DNA of 31,483 nt from Desulforamulus profundi (GCF_002607855.1 NZ_AWQQ01000055.1:1-31483); one strand, 5' to 3'; positions 16,165 to 24,980 are shown, counted from the stretch's first letter. Translations and numbers: made by a program. The notes: generated by a model not told the origin, from the letters alone.

Positions 16165-16444
16165 ATTTTCCACCTCGTAGGTCTTAGGATTGACCGATTT
16201 TATTTTTTGAGATTTGCCATTTATCAGGATTTTCCTGCCGGCCTTTTTTATTCCTGTCAGAAATAAATCGTTCCATTAGATTATTCCATGAATAAACACG
16301 GCTCTAACAGGTTTTTCCTATTAATAATACCCTAATTTTTTAGCGTGTAATCCGTGATTAAATCGTATGAACTATACCAGCGTATTGCATATTTACGAAA
16401 TAAGCAACAATCTGATCTATGTTTCAAGCGATAGGAAGCAAAAC

Positions 16445-16468
16445 AAACAGCCTCGCGGGAGGCTGTTT
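16445..16468 (-). terminator. terminator of the PRC-barrel gene (minus strand)
   Basis: AAACAGCCTC (16445-16454) pairs with GAGGCTGTTT (16459-16468) around GCGG. Read on the minus strand it lies just after the stop at 16485 and is followed by GTTTTG. Confidence 0.75.
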
Positions 16469-16484
16469 AAAGGAGAGAAGTTAA

Positions 16485-17447
16485 CTATTCCTTTTTATTT
16501 TCCTTGTCCGGGTTTTCTTCATTTTCTGTATCGGATTCCTTAACGTCACTTTCAGTTACTTCTTCTACAGCTACTTCTTCTACAACGGAATTGTCTTCCT
16601 TTGGGTTTTCGGGCTCAGGGGTTCCATCAACGACTTCCTCTTCCCGGGTGAAGGCATCCGGCGGCAGATCCTTGACTTCCACTTGATCTTCAACAGGTGG
16701 GGCAGAACGGGTTAAAGGTTCTTCATCCTCTTCACATTTATTCTTTCCTCTTACTTTCTCCAGCAGGCTTTCACCCAGATCTTTCAGACTGCCGAGATCC
16801 TTCGTTTTGCTTTCCAGTTCCTCTTTGGTCTTGCTGCTTATTTCCTTGGTTTTACTGCCCAGTTCTTTGGTCTTTTGCAGGGTGCTTTCCCAGATGTGGC
16901 TGGTGCTGTCCTTAATTTGCTTGACTGTTTCCTGCAAGCCGCCGTCAATCTTGACGGTATTCTCCATGGCGTCGTTGGAGGCCACCACCAATTCCTTGCC
17001 GATGGTTTTAACAAAACCAATGTCCAGGAATGACTTTCCTTTAATAATACTGTTGAGCAAATTGCCGGTAATCTCTAAACCAACAATGCTGCCGGTGGTT
17101 TCTTCCACGAAATACTCATCCACCTCGCCCAGGTGGGAGCCGTTTTCCACGATGACCTTGCAGCCGATAATTGTAACTTTATCCTTGTATAGTTTTAAAA
17201 TATCCGGCAGGCTGGTACCCTTTTCCACCACCGCGCTCCGGTCAATGGTAATGGCATCGGTGCCTACACTGCGCACCTTTCCGTAAGGGGCAAATTTCTG
17301 CTCACTGAACCAACCTTTTTGCTCTATAATCAGGGCGGCAACTTTTTGTTGAACAGGATCAATCACCAACCCCTTGACGGTCCCCATCTGCTGGCCTTCG
17401 GCAATGCTAATCACAGGCATACCGATAAACTTCTTGCTCTTGCGCAT
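16485..17447 (-). CDS. PRC-barrel domain protein with long acidic tail
   Basis: 320-aa soluble protein. Residues 1-75 (KFIGMPVISIAEGQQMGTVKGL) and 85-165 (VTIIGCKVIVENGSHLGEVDEY) are two PRC-barrel-like domains, folds known from RimM and photosynthetic reaction centres and often found in spore-former proteins. Residues 175-235 are an amphipathic Lys/Glu/Ser/Thr segment with KTKELGSKTKEISSKTKEEL repeats, likely helical and late-embryogenesis-like. The last 85 residues are a disordered Glu/Asp-rich tail. AAAGGGGG precedes the start. Upstream on the minus strand, ATA at about 17514 and CATA at 17494 with 16 bases between resemble a weak sigma-E promoter. Function unknown; a sporulation link is inference. 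Confidence 0.8.
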   Translation of the reverse strand: MRKSKKFIGMPVISIAEGQQMGTVKGLVIDPVQQKVAALIIEQKGWFSEQKFAPYGKVRSVGTDAITIDRSAVVEKGTSLPDILKLYKDKVTIIGCKVIVENGSHLGEVDEYFVEETTGSIVGLEITGNLLNSIIKGKSFLDIGFVKTIGKELVVASNDAMENTVKIDGGLQETVKQIKDSTSHIWESTLQKTKELGSKTKEISSKTKEELESKTKDLGSLKDLGESLLEKVRGKNKCEEDEEPLTRSAPPVEDQVEVKDLPPDAFTREEEVVDGTPEPENPKEDNSVVEEVAVEEVTESDVKESDTENEENPDKENKKE

Positions 17448-17568
17448 AAGAAAAGGCCCCCTTTAATTCCATACTCTTTACCATCATCTTTATGCCCCGG
17501 CATTGTTTGATATGACCATTAATAGGGAATAATAGAAGCAGTGATAAGATTGTTAGGGGGTCAATGTT

Positions 17569-18201
17569 ATGGCAGATGCAGCGTTAGATGCCAATATCAG
17601 GGAAGGGCGCACCAAATCCAGTTTAAAGCAAATCAGGGACAGCGGAGCGATTCCCGGTGTGGTTTACGGCAAACAAATGGGAACCATGGCCATTTCCGTA
17701 GATGCCAAAGACCTGAAAAAGATTCTTGGTTCGGTAACCGGTCGTAACACACTGATTAGCATGAATGTTAACGGTGGCAAGCAGACCGTGATGGTAAAAA
17801 GCCTGCAAATGGATCCTTTACATCACCAGATCCAGCACGTGGATTTCCAACAGGTGACGGAGAATACCAAGGTCCGCACTGTGGTACCGGTGCAGTTGGT
17901 GGGAACGGCGAAGGGTGTTGCCCTGGGAGGTGTCGTACAGCATGACCTGCGCAGCGCCGAAGTGGAGTGTTTGCCCAGCCAGATTCCGGATGCCATCAAA
18001 GTGGATATCAGCGATCTGGAAATTGGCGATGCCCTGTCGGTCAGTGATTTGAATGTACCGCCGGGAGTGAAAATACTGGATCACCCGCATACCACCGTGG
18101 TCGGCGTGGCCGTCATGAAGGCGCCTGAACCCGCCGGCCAGCCGGAAGTACCGCCGGAACCCATGGAAGAGGCCAAAGCTAAGACCACTGAGAAGGAATA
18201 A
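17569..18201 (+). CDS. rplY: 50S ribosomal protein L25 / general stress protein Ctc
   Basis: 210-aa long (TL5/Ctc-type) form of L25, binding 5S rRNA through its N-terminal beta-barrel. Residues 1-95 include REGRTKSSLKQIRDSGAIPGVVYG and DPLHHQIQHVDFQQV. The C-terminal TL5 domain contains VPVQLVGTAKGVALGGVVQH, EVECLPSQIPDAIKVDIS and ISDLEIGDALSVSDL. A Pro/Glu/Ala/Lys-rich tail ends the protein. TTAGGGGG precedes the start. In Bacillus ctc directly follows prs; here it is separated from it by about 9 kb of accessory genes, while its downstream neighbour pth is conserved. Confidence 0.95.
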   Translation: MADAALDANIREGRTKSSLKQIRDSGAIPGVVYGKQMGTMAISVDAKDLKKILGSVTGRNTLISMNVNGGKQTVMVKSLQMDPLHHQIQHVDFQQVTENTKVRTVVPVQLVGTAKGVALGGVVQHDLRSAEVECLPSQIPDAIKVDISDLEIGDALSVSDLNVPPGVKILDHPHTTVVGVAVMKAPEPAGQPEVPPEPMEEAKAKTTEKE

Positions 18202-18212
18202 GCATCCAATCG

Positions 18213-18240
18213 GCCTGCCCTCAAACGGGCAGGCTATTTG
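18213..18240 (+). terminator. hairpin after rplY, probable weak terminator
   Basis: GCCTGCCC (18213-18220) pairs with GGGCAGGC (18227-18234) around TCAAAC, followed by the modest tail TATTTG. A new promoter for pth starts 20 bases on. Confidence 0.6.
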
Positions 18241-18253
18241 GTGCATTTTGCTA

Positions 18254-18282
18254 TTGCCTCCAACTGCTTACTAGGGTACAAT
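18254..18282 (+). promoter_or_regulatory. sigma-A promoter of pth
   Basis: TTGCCT (18254-18259), exactly 17 bases, TACAAT (18277-18282). The pth start lies 26 bases further with AAAGGAGG. Confidence 0.65.
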
Positions 18283-18307
18283 ACCTTCGGTAAAGGAGGT
18301 TGCTTTT

Positions 18308-18942
18308 ATGAAATTGATCGTAGGCCTGGGCAATCCAGGTGCAGAATATGCGCAGACCAGGCATAACATAGGCTTTATGGTTGTGGATAGTCTGGCCGGG
18401 GAATTGGGGCTGGATGTAAACAAGAACCAGCATAAAGCCTGGTGGGACAAGCGCAGATTGGCGGCCAAAAGGTGATTCTGGCCAAACCCCAAACCTACAT
18501 GAACCTGAGCGGCCAGGCAGTGGTTGCCCTGCTGAACTGGTACAAACTGACGCCCCGGGATGTCCTGGTAATTACGGACGACATGGACCTGCCGCCGGGC
18601 TGCCTGCGTATTCGTAAAAACGGCAGCGCCGGGGGACAAAAAGGATTGAAGAACATTATCGAACTGCTTGGCACCCAGGATTTTGCCCGCATGAGGGTGG
18701 GGATCGGGCGACCGGAACATGGCGCGGTGGGCCATGTCCTGGGAAAAATCACCGGCACCGAGGCAGAGCTTGTGGGACCCGCCATCGCAGCGGCAGTGGA
18801 TGCCGTAAAGGTATGGGTGCTTGAGGGCACCGAAAAAGCCATGAACAAGTTTAACCAAAAGCCCAAAAGCCGGAAGGAGAAACCAAAGACGGACGGCCAC
18901 AAGGAAAACAACGGCCCGGAGGAAGCCCCTGCACAAGAATAA
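18308..18942 (+). CDS. pth: peptidyl-tRNA hydrolase, broken by a -1 frameshift
   Basis: Recycles tRNA by cleaving peptidyl-tRNA released from stalled ribosomes; called spoVC in Bacillus. The frame from ATG 18308 (AAAGGAGG upstream) encodes [20 protein letters not shown] with the catalytic His, then runs to NQHKA and goes out of frame. The next frame continues [53 protein letters not shown] and [11 protein letters not shown]. One extra C in CC at 18438-18439 restores 211 aa. The C-terminus carries about 25 extra Lys/Glu-rich residues beyond the usual 185. The gene is essential in most bacteria, so the break is probably not biological. Confidence 0.94.
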
Positions 18943-19014
18943 CCCATTTAAAACGTTGAGCTTATTAAAGTTTTTTCGGTTCTAGGGAACCCTATAGCCA
19001 AGACGGCCGTCCAT

Positions 19015-19077
19015 TGATGGCTGATGGCTGATGGCTGATGGCTGATGGCTGATGGCTGATGGCTGATGGCTGATGGC
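19015..19077. repeat. (TGATGGC)9 heptanucleotide array
   Basis: Nine perfect, uninterrupted copies of TGATGGC. The array ends three bases before the GGGAGGTG ribosome site of the PrsW-like gene. Related degenerate CAGCCATCAGCC / GGCTGATGGC motifs occur inside the palindromic elements at 1.3 and 31.1 kb. Confidence 0.95.
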
Positions 19078-19091
19078 CCGGGAGGTGTTCC

Positions 19092-19532
19092 ATGCCTGAA
19101 TTGATCCAGGCCCCAGATATTCCTTTCGCCCTGGCTGCCACTATTCTGGCCGCCGGCACAGCCTGGGCGGTGAACGGCCGGATACTGCCGGCCACAGGCA
19201 ACAAAGGCATTACCTACCTGACCCCCCTGGCGGAAGAAGCGGCCAAGACCCTGTGGGCGGTGTTCCTGGGGGCGCCTGTTCTGTGGACCCATGCGGGCTT
19301 TGGCATGGTGGAAGCGCTGGTGGAACTGTGGCGTAGGGGTGCCAGGGGAGTGGCGGCAGGCTGGACGGCTTTGGCGGCGCACAGCCTGTTCGGTTTCATC
19401 ACTGCACGGGTTTACAGCGGCAGCGGTCTTTTACCGGCCCTTTTGGTGGCAACCCTGACCCATACCGCCTGGAACCTGGCGGTGGTTTACTATAGCGGCC
19501 GTGCCAAGAGCCGCTTGACGGGACATAAATAA
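19092..19532 (+). CDS. small PrsW-like intramembrane protease-family protein
   Basis: 146-aa membrane protein with about four to five hydrophobic segments. It keeps the four short motifs of the PrsW family: PLAEEAAKTLW (EExxK), GFGMVEALVEL (FxxxE-like), AAHSLFGF (His) and LTHTAWNLAVV (HxxWN). These form a putative glutamic or metal-assisted active site that cleaves anti-sigma factors in Bacillus. It is much shorter than PrsW (about 220 aa), so it is a minimal version. The ribosome site GGGAGGTG directly follows the nine-copy heptad array. The mfd promoter lies in its last codons. Function is inferred from motifs only; a catalytically inactive relative is possible. Confidence 0.6.
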   Translation: MPELIQAPDIPFALAATILAAGTAWAVNGRILPATGNKGITYLTPLAEEAAKTLWAVFLGAPVLWTHAGFGMVEALVELWRRGARGVAAGWTALAAHSLFGFITARVYSGSGLLPALLVATLTHTAWNLAVVYYSGRAKSRLTGHK

Positions 19533-19544
19533 CTGGGATATAAT
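19515..19544 (+). promoter_or_regulatory. sigma-A promoter of mfd
   Basis: TTGACG (19515-19520), 18-base spacer, TATAAT (19539-19544). It overlaps the end of the PrsW-like gene and gives mfd a leader of about 130 bases. Confidence 0.7.
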
Positions 19545-19585
19545 TTGCCTGCAAAAGGGCACTAACATAAGAATAGAACCAAAAT

Positions 19586-19634
19586 GCCTGGTGAAGATCA
19601 TGGGGAAAACCTACCCCGTCATCTTCTGCCAGGC
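19586..19634 (+). promoter_or_regulatory. long hairpin in the mfd leader
   Basis: GCCTGG-GAAGAT-GGGG on the left pairs with CCCC-ATCTTC-CCAGGC on the right, with small internal mismatches and an eight-base loop. No T tract follows, so it is not an ordinary terminator. A degenerate CTCTCACTTCTC repeat follows it. Confidence 0.5.
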
Positions 19635-19678
19635 TGAAGCCGTTTACCCCTCTCACTTCTCAAAACACAGGAGAACAA

Positions 19679-22600
19679 ATGAACGGACTATTACGGCCAT
19701 TAGAGTCAACAATTGAATATCAAAACCTGCTACAGGGGCTGGAGAAAGGTTTTACCCAGCAGATGGTGTTCGGGTTGTCCGGTTCCCAGCGCAGTTACCT
19801 GTTCGCCGGGTTGGCGGCTGCCGGCCGGCCGATTTTGGTGGTTACTCCGGGAGAGACCGAAGCAGGCACCCTGGTGGACGACTTGACCTCCCTGCTGCCG
19901 GGAATTCAGGTACAGCCCTTCCCGGTGTGGCAGCTGCTGCCCTACCAGGTACTGGCCCACAGCAACGAAGTGCTGGCCCAGCGGCTGAGGGTGCTGGAGA
20001 AACTCACGGCGGGCGAGTCCATGGTGGTGGTCACCTCGGTGGAGGCGCTGTTGCGAAGACTGGCGCCGCCCGAAGTATTTCGCCGGGTCAAGCTGGAACT
20101 CTCCCTGGGCCAAAGGGTGGACCTGGAAAAATTGCGCCTGGACCTGGTGGAACTGGGTTACGAAAGAGTGGACCTGGTGGAGGGACGGGGGCAATTTTCC
20201 AGCCGGGGCGGCATCCTCGATATTTATCCCATGACCGCGGCCAACCCCGTGCGCATTGAGTTCTTTGATGACGAAGTGGATTCTATCCGCCACTTCGATG
20301 TGGCCAACCAGCGGTCCCTGGATAAGTTAAAGCAGATTCGCATCACCCCCTGCCGGGAACTGGTGGTAACCCGGGAGGCCTGGCAGCGGTGTGAAGAGAA
20401 CTATGAACTGGAATATAAAAATCAATTAAAAAAGTTACAACGTTCCGGGTCGGTGGACGCGGTGCACCAGCTTTCCTCCCAGGGCGCCATGGTGCTGGAG
20501 CAAATCCGCCGCAGAGTACCCTTTGCGGGGATGGAGCAGCTTCTTTCTTATTTTTATCCCGAGCCGGTCACCCTGCTGGACTATTTCTTTGAACAACCCC
20601 TACTGCTGGTGGACGATCCCATCCGTTTTAAGGAAGTGGCGGACACCATCCTCAAAGAAAGAAACGAGATCTACACCGACCTGCTGGGCAAAGGCAAGGT
20701 GCTGCCCGGTCACTTCAGCAGCTATTTGGAGTGGCGCCAGCTTTTGGCCCCTATGGAGCGGCGGCAAGGGATCTACTGTTCCTTTTTGCCGCGTAATCCC
20801 CAGTATTTCAGACCCCAAAACGTTGTCAACTTTTCGGCCAAGGCCATGCACAGCTTCCTGGGCCACTCGGAAGTGCTGGCGGACGAAATTCGTCACTGGC
20901 GGCGGAGAAGCTATGCCGTGGCCCTGCTGGTATCCGCCGAAGAAAGGGCGGCCAACCTGCTGCGGTTGTTAAAGGACGCCAAAATTGATGCCTTCCGGGT
21001 CAAACAGCTGGACAACGAAGTGCGGGAAGGCAATGTGGTGATTACCGTGGGCCAGCTGGCCAACGGTTTTGAATTGATTTCCGCCCGCCTAGTGGTCATT
21101 ACCGATGCGGAAATATTCGGCCAGCGCAAAAAGGCCCGCAAGCACCGGGCCCGGCCGGATGCCAAAATGGAACCCCTGGCGGACTTAAAGGCCGGGGATT
21201 ACGTGGTTCACGTCAATCATGGCATTGGCCGCTACCTGGGCATGATTACCATGGATATCGGCGGCCTGCAAAAGGATTACCTGCAGCTGCAGTACGCAGG
21301 GGAAGACAAACTCTACGTGCCACCGATCAGGTAGGGATGCTGCAGAAGTACCTGGGAGCGGAAGCCGACCACCCCAAGCTTTCCCGGCTGGGCGGCACCG
21401 AATGGTCCAAAGCCAAGGCCAAGGTGCGGGAAGCGGTGCGGGATATGGCCAAAGAGCTGCTGGAGCTCTATGCTTCCCGCCAAACCGTGAAGGGCCATGC
21501 ATTTTCGGAGGATACGCCCTGGCAGGCAGAATTTGAGGCGCTGTTCCCCTTTGAGGAAACACCGGACCAACTGAGGGCCATTGAGGAAGTAAAACGGGAT
21601 ATGGAAAAAACCAGGCCCATGGACCGGTTGCTTTGCGGCGATGTGGGCTACGGGAAGACCGAGGTGGCCCTGCGGGCAGCCTTCAAAGCGGTCATGGACA
21701 ACAAGCAGGTGGCGGTACTGGTGCCTACCACCATCCTGGCCCAACAGCATTACAACACCTTCCGGGAGCGGTTTGCCAATTACCCGGTGCGCATCGAGAT
21801 GCTGTCCCGCTTCCGTACGCCCAAAGAGCAGAGGCAGGTGCTGGCCGGGCTGGCCATCGGGGAAGTGGACATTGTCATCGGCACCCACCGCCTGGTGCAG
21901 GACGATATCCTTTTTAAAAACCTGGGCTTTCTGGTGGTGGATGAGGAGCAGCGCTTCGGGGTCAGCCATAAGGAAAGGCTTAAACAGATGCGCAAGAATG
22001 TGGACGTATTGACCCTGACGGCCACACCCATCCCCCGTACTCTGCACATGTCACTGGTGGGGGTGCGGGACACCAGCCTGCTGGAGACCCCGCCGGAGGA
22101 ACGGTTCCCGGTCCAGACCTACGTTTTGGAGGAGGACCCGGTCTTAATCCGGGAGGCCATCCGGCGGGAGCTGAACCGGGGCGGCCAGGTTTACTTTGTG
22201 CACAACCGGGTCATGGATTTGGACCGGTTGGCGGGTTGGCTGCAGAGCCTGGTGCCGGAGGCCCGCATCGGGGTGGCCCACGGCCAAATGAAGGAAGATG
22301 AACTGGAACAAATGATGCTGGAGTTTATGGACGGTGCTTATGATGTGCTGGTATGCACCACCATCGTGGAAACCGGTCTGGATATTTCCAATGTGAATAC
22401 CCTGATTGTGAAAGACGCCGATCACTTTGGTTTGTCCCAACTTTACCAGCTGCGAGGCAGGGTGGGGCGGACCAACCGGTTGGCCTACGCCTATTTCCTG
22501 TTCCGGCGGGATAAGGTATTGACAGAGGTCAGCGAGCGAAGGCTTTCCGCCATCCGGGAATTTACCGAGCTTGGCTCCGGCTTTAAAATTGCCATGCGGG

Positions 22601-23187
22601 ATTTGGAAATTAGGGGCGCCGGCAATATTCTGGGGGCCCAGCAGCACGGGCACATCGCCGAGGTGGGCTTTGACCTGTACTGCCGCCTGCTGGAAGAAGC
22701 GGTCCAGGAGGCCCGGGGTGAAAAGGTGGAGCAGGTGGTGGATACAGCGGTGGAACTTCCGGTGGAAGCCTACATTCCCGACACCTACGTGCCCGACGGC
22801 AACCAGAAGGTGGAACTGTACCGCCGCCTGGCCGCCATACAGGACGCCTCGGAAATTTCCGACCTGGAGGAGGAACTGGTGGATCGCTACGGCAACCTGC
22901 CCGAGAGCGTCCGCTGCCTGCTGCAAGTCACAAAGCTAAAGATTACAGGCAGGGAGCTGCGCATCAAAAGCATCAGCCGGCAGCAGGGCAATTACAGGCT
23001 GTTGTTTGCGCCCGAGGCGCCCCTGGACGGGGAAAAACTGGTGGCTGTCAGTGAGAAGTATAAGAATAATGTTAAGTTTCATACCTCTCCCGAGGGATTT
23101 GAAATAAAGCTGCTGACCCGGGACAAGGGTGAAATCGGACTTAGAAAACTGGAACAATTAGACACTTTCCTGGGCCGGCTGAAATAA
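19679..23187 (+). CDS. mfd: transcription-repair coupling factor, broken by a -1 frameshift
   Basis: DNA translocase that removes RNA polymerase stalled at lesions and recruits UvrA. Intact length is 1169 aa, normal for the family. The UvrB-like region contains GRGQFSSRGGILDIYPM. The RNA polymerase-interaction segment contains GDYVVHVNHGIGRYLGM. The frame leaves phase at DKLYVP (21320-21322); one extra C there restores TDQVGMLQKYLG. The second part holds Walker A GDVGYGKTEVALRAAF, DEEQRFGV, TATPIPRTLHMSLVG, the helicase C-lobe (VCTTIVETGLDISN, QLRGRVGR) and a C-terminal TRCF domain. ATG 19679 has CAGGAGAAC upstream. Both halves are otherwise free of damage. Confidence 0.95.
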
Positions 23188-23188
23188 C

Positions 23189-23217
23189 TTGCCGGTCCAT
23201 CCTTATCGTTGTATAAT
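23189..23217 (+). promoter_or_regulatory. sigma-A promoter of prsA
   Basis: TTGCCG (23189-23194), exactly 17 bases, TATAAT (23212-23217). It begins one base after the mfd stop, and the prsA start is 33 bases on. Confidence 0.75.
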
Positions 23218-23249
23218 GGCGGTATCATGCAAAAGGGGGAACTTGTGTA

Positions 23250-24275
23250 GTGAAAAGTAAATTTTTTCGTTTAGGCCTGCCGTTGCTGTTTAGCCTGGCC
23301 TTATTCTTTACAGGCTGTGCCAATAATAAGGCCAATGTGGTGGCCACCGTGAACGGGAAGGAAATTACCCGGCAGGAACTGGACAAGCGGTTAAATGTAG
23401 CAGCCAAACAATTTGGCATGGATTTAAATAGCGAAGCCAATAAGGAAATGAAAGCCCAAATAGAACAAGGGATTTTGGATGAATTGATCGTACAAACCCT
23501 GATTGTTCAGGAAGCCGAGAAGCAAAAACTGACCCCCTCCAAAGAGGAAGTCGACAAAGAGTTTAATGAAATCAAAGCCAGTATCGGCAAAGAAGAAGAC
23601 TTTAAGAAAGCCCTGGAAGAAGCCAAAATGACCGAGCAGGATGTAAGGGACAATATTGTTTTAAAAAATGCTTATACCAAGCTCTATGAAAAGGTAACCG
23701 CCGACACCAAGAAACCCACTGAAGAGGAAATTACTAAGTTTTATAATGAACATAAGGATATGGAACCCATTGGTACCCCCGAGCGACTGGAAGTAAAACA
23801 TATGTTGTTTGCCATTGACAGCAAGCAGGCCAATGCTCCCAAGCGCACCGACAAGGAAGCGCTGGAAGCGGCCAAACTGGCCCTGGCTGAAGTTACCCAG
23901 AAGGGCCGTGACTTTGCTTCGGTGGCCAGGGAATTGTCCGATGACCTGGGAACCCGGGAAAACGGCGGCAGCTATACCATTGACAAGGGGACCGGCACCA
24001 CCGACCCGGACTTTGAAAAGGCTGCAGTGGCACTGAAACCCGGCGAAATTACCCGGGAGCCGGTAAAAAGCGCCTATGGCTATCATATTATTAAGCTGGA
24101 AAAGATCTTACCGGCGACCCAGAAGTCCCTGGACGAAGTCAAGGACACCATTGTTGCCCAGTTGGAGGGCGAAGCAAAGCAAGCCAAATTTTCCCAGTAC
24201 GTTGAGGGTTTGAGAAAAAATGCCAAGGTCGAGAACAAATTAGCCCCAAAAACAGGGGATTCGTCAAAAAAATAG
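23250..24275 (+). CDS. prsA: PrsA-type foldase lipoprotein (parvulin peptidyl-prolyl isomerase)
   Basis: 341-aa membrane-anchored chaperone that folds secreted proteins outside the cell. Residues 1-24 are a lipoprotein signal with lipobox FFTGC. A SurA-like N-terminal chaperone domain follows (VATVNGKEITRQELDKRLN), rich in Lys/Glu helices. The parvulin (PPIC) domain lies at about residues 185-290 (VKHMLFAIDSK, FASVARELSDDLGTRENGG, EPVKSAYGYHIIKLEKI). The start is GTG 23250 behind AAAGGGGGA. A parvulin gene between mfd and spoVT is also known from Clostridia. It has its own promoter. Confidence 0.92.
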   Translation: MKSKFFRLGLPLLFSLALFFTGCANNKANVVATVNGKEITRQELDKRLNVAAKQFGMDLNSEANKEMKAQIEQGILDELIVQTLIVQEAEKQKLTPSKEEVDKEFNEIKASIGKEEDFKKALEEAKMTEQDVRDNIVLKNAYTKLYEKVTADTKKPTEEEITKFYNEHKDMEPIGTPERLEVKHMLFAIDSKQANAPKRTDKEALEAAKLALAEVTQKGRDFASVARELSDDLGTRENGGSYTIDKGTGTTDPDFEKAAVALKPGEITREPVKSAYGYHIIKLEKILPATQKSLDEVKDTIVAQLEGEAKQAKFSQYVEGLRKNAKVENKLAPKTGDSSKK

Positions 24276-24321
24276 ATGAAAAACCAAAACCCGAAAATAA
24301 AGTTCTAACGATGGAAAAATA

Positions 24322-24352
24322 TGAATAACACCTTCCCTCCCGTTATATACTA
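24322..24352 (+). promoter_or_regulatory. sigma-G promoter of spoVT
   Basis: TGAATA (24322-24327), 18 bases, TATACTA (24346-24352). This nearly equals the forespore sigma-G consensus (TGAATA-N17/18-CATACTA). spoVT is a known sigma-G gene in Bacillus. Confidence 0.7.
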
Positions 24353-24407
24353 TCAATGAAGATTAATCCGCGTAGATTATGCAGAAAAAGGAGGGAAGGA
24401 AACTCAT

Positions 24408-24968
24408 ATGAAAGCAACGGGTATTGTTCGTCGTATTGACGATTTAGGTCGAGTGGTTATACCAAAAGAGATTAGAAGAACATTGAGGATTCGTGAAGGA
24501 GACCCCCTGGAGATTTTTGTGGATAGGGAAGGTGAAGTAATTCTTAAAAAGTACTCACCCATCGGCGAATTAGGCGATTTTGCAAAGGAATATGCCGATT
24601 CGTTATATGAAGCCCTGGGTCATATCGCCTGCATTGCTGACCGGGACACCATCATTGCTGTGGCTGGGGCTCCGAAAAAAGAATTTATCAACAAACCCAT
24701 TGGCCCCAATGTTGAGAAAGTCATGGAAGATCGGAAGGCTGTCGTTATAAACAACCCGGGCAACGATCCTCATTGTAAGGAATGTGGCATCACGGAGGAC
24801 GGCGAATGCAAATATTCTTCAGAAGTTATTGCTCCGATTATTTCTGAAGGGGACCCAATCGGCGCAGTTATCCTAGCCTCCAAAGATCCGGACGTCAAGA
24901 TGGGAGAAATGGAACTCAAACTGGCCGAAACTGCCGCCGGTTTCCTGGCTAAACAAATGGAACAATAA
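24408..24968 (+). CDS. spoVT: stage V sporulation protein T
   Basis: Forespore transcription factor that tunes sigma-G genes. The 186-aa product has an N-terminal AbrB swapped-hairpin DNA-binding domain (MKATGIVRRIDDLGRVVIPK to REGDPLEIFVDREGEVILKK). A C-terminal GAF domain follows from about residue 55 (YEALGHIACIADRDTIIAVAG, PIISEGDPIGAVILASKD). AAGGAGGGAAGG precedes the ATG. The gene stands alone between a sigma-G promoter and a terminator. spoVB (yabM), which often follows in Bacillus, is absent here. Confidence 0.97.
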   Translation: MKATGIVRRIDDLGRVVIPKEIRRTLRIREGDPLEIFVDREGEVILKKYSPIGELGDFAKEYADSLYEALGHIACIADRDTIIAVAGAPKKEFINKPIGPNVEKVMEDRKAVVINNPGNDPHCKECGITEDGECKYSSEVIAPIISEGDPIGAVILASKDPDVKMGEMELKLAETAAGFLAKQMEQ

Positions 24969-24980
24969 ATCACGATAAAA

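Noticed and set aside
16807..17286. 159-codon plus-strand frame, Ser/Leu-rich
   Set aside because: Opposite the PRC-barrel gene, which has domains, ribosome site and terminator; no ribosome site of its own.
19015..19077. CRISPR array
   Set aside because: Pure seven-base tandem copies without spacers; no cas genes in the window.
18948..19382. 144-codon minus-strand frame with SAISHQP repeats
   Set aside because: The repeated peptide is the complement of the TGATGGC array, which has no stop on that strand, and the rest mirrors the PrsW-like gene. No ribosome site.
21313..22047. 244-codon minus-strand frame
   Set aside because: Shadow of the mfd helicase core; His/Gln-rich composition is typical of the complement of GC-rich genes.
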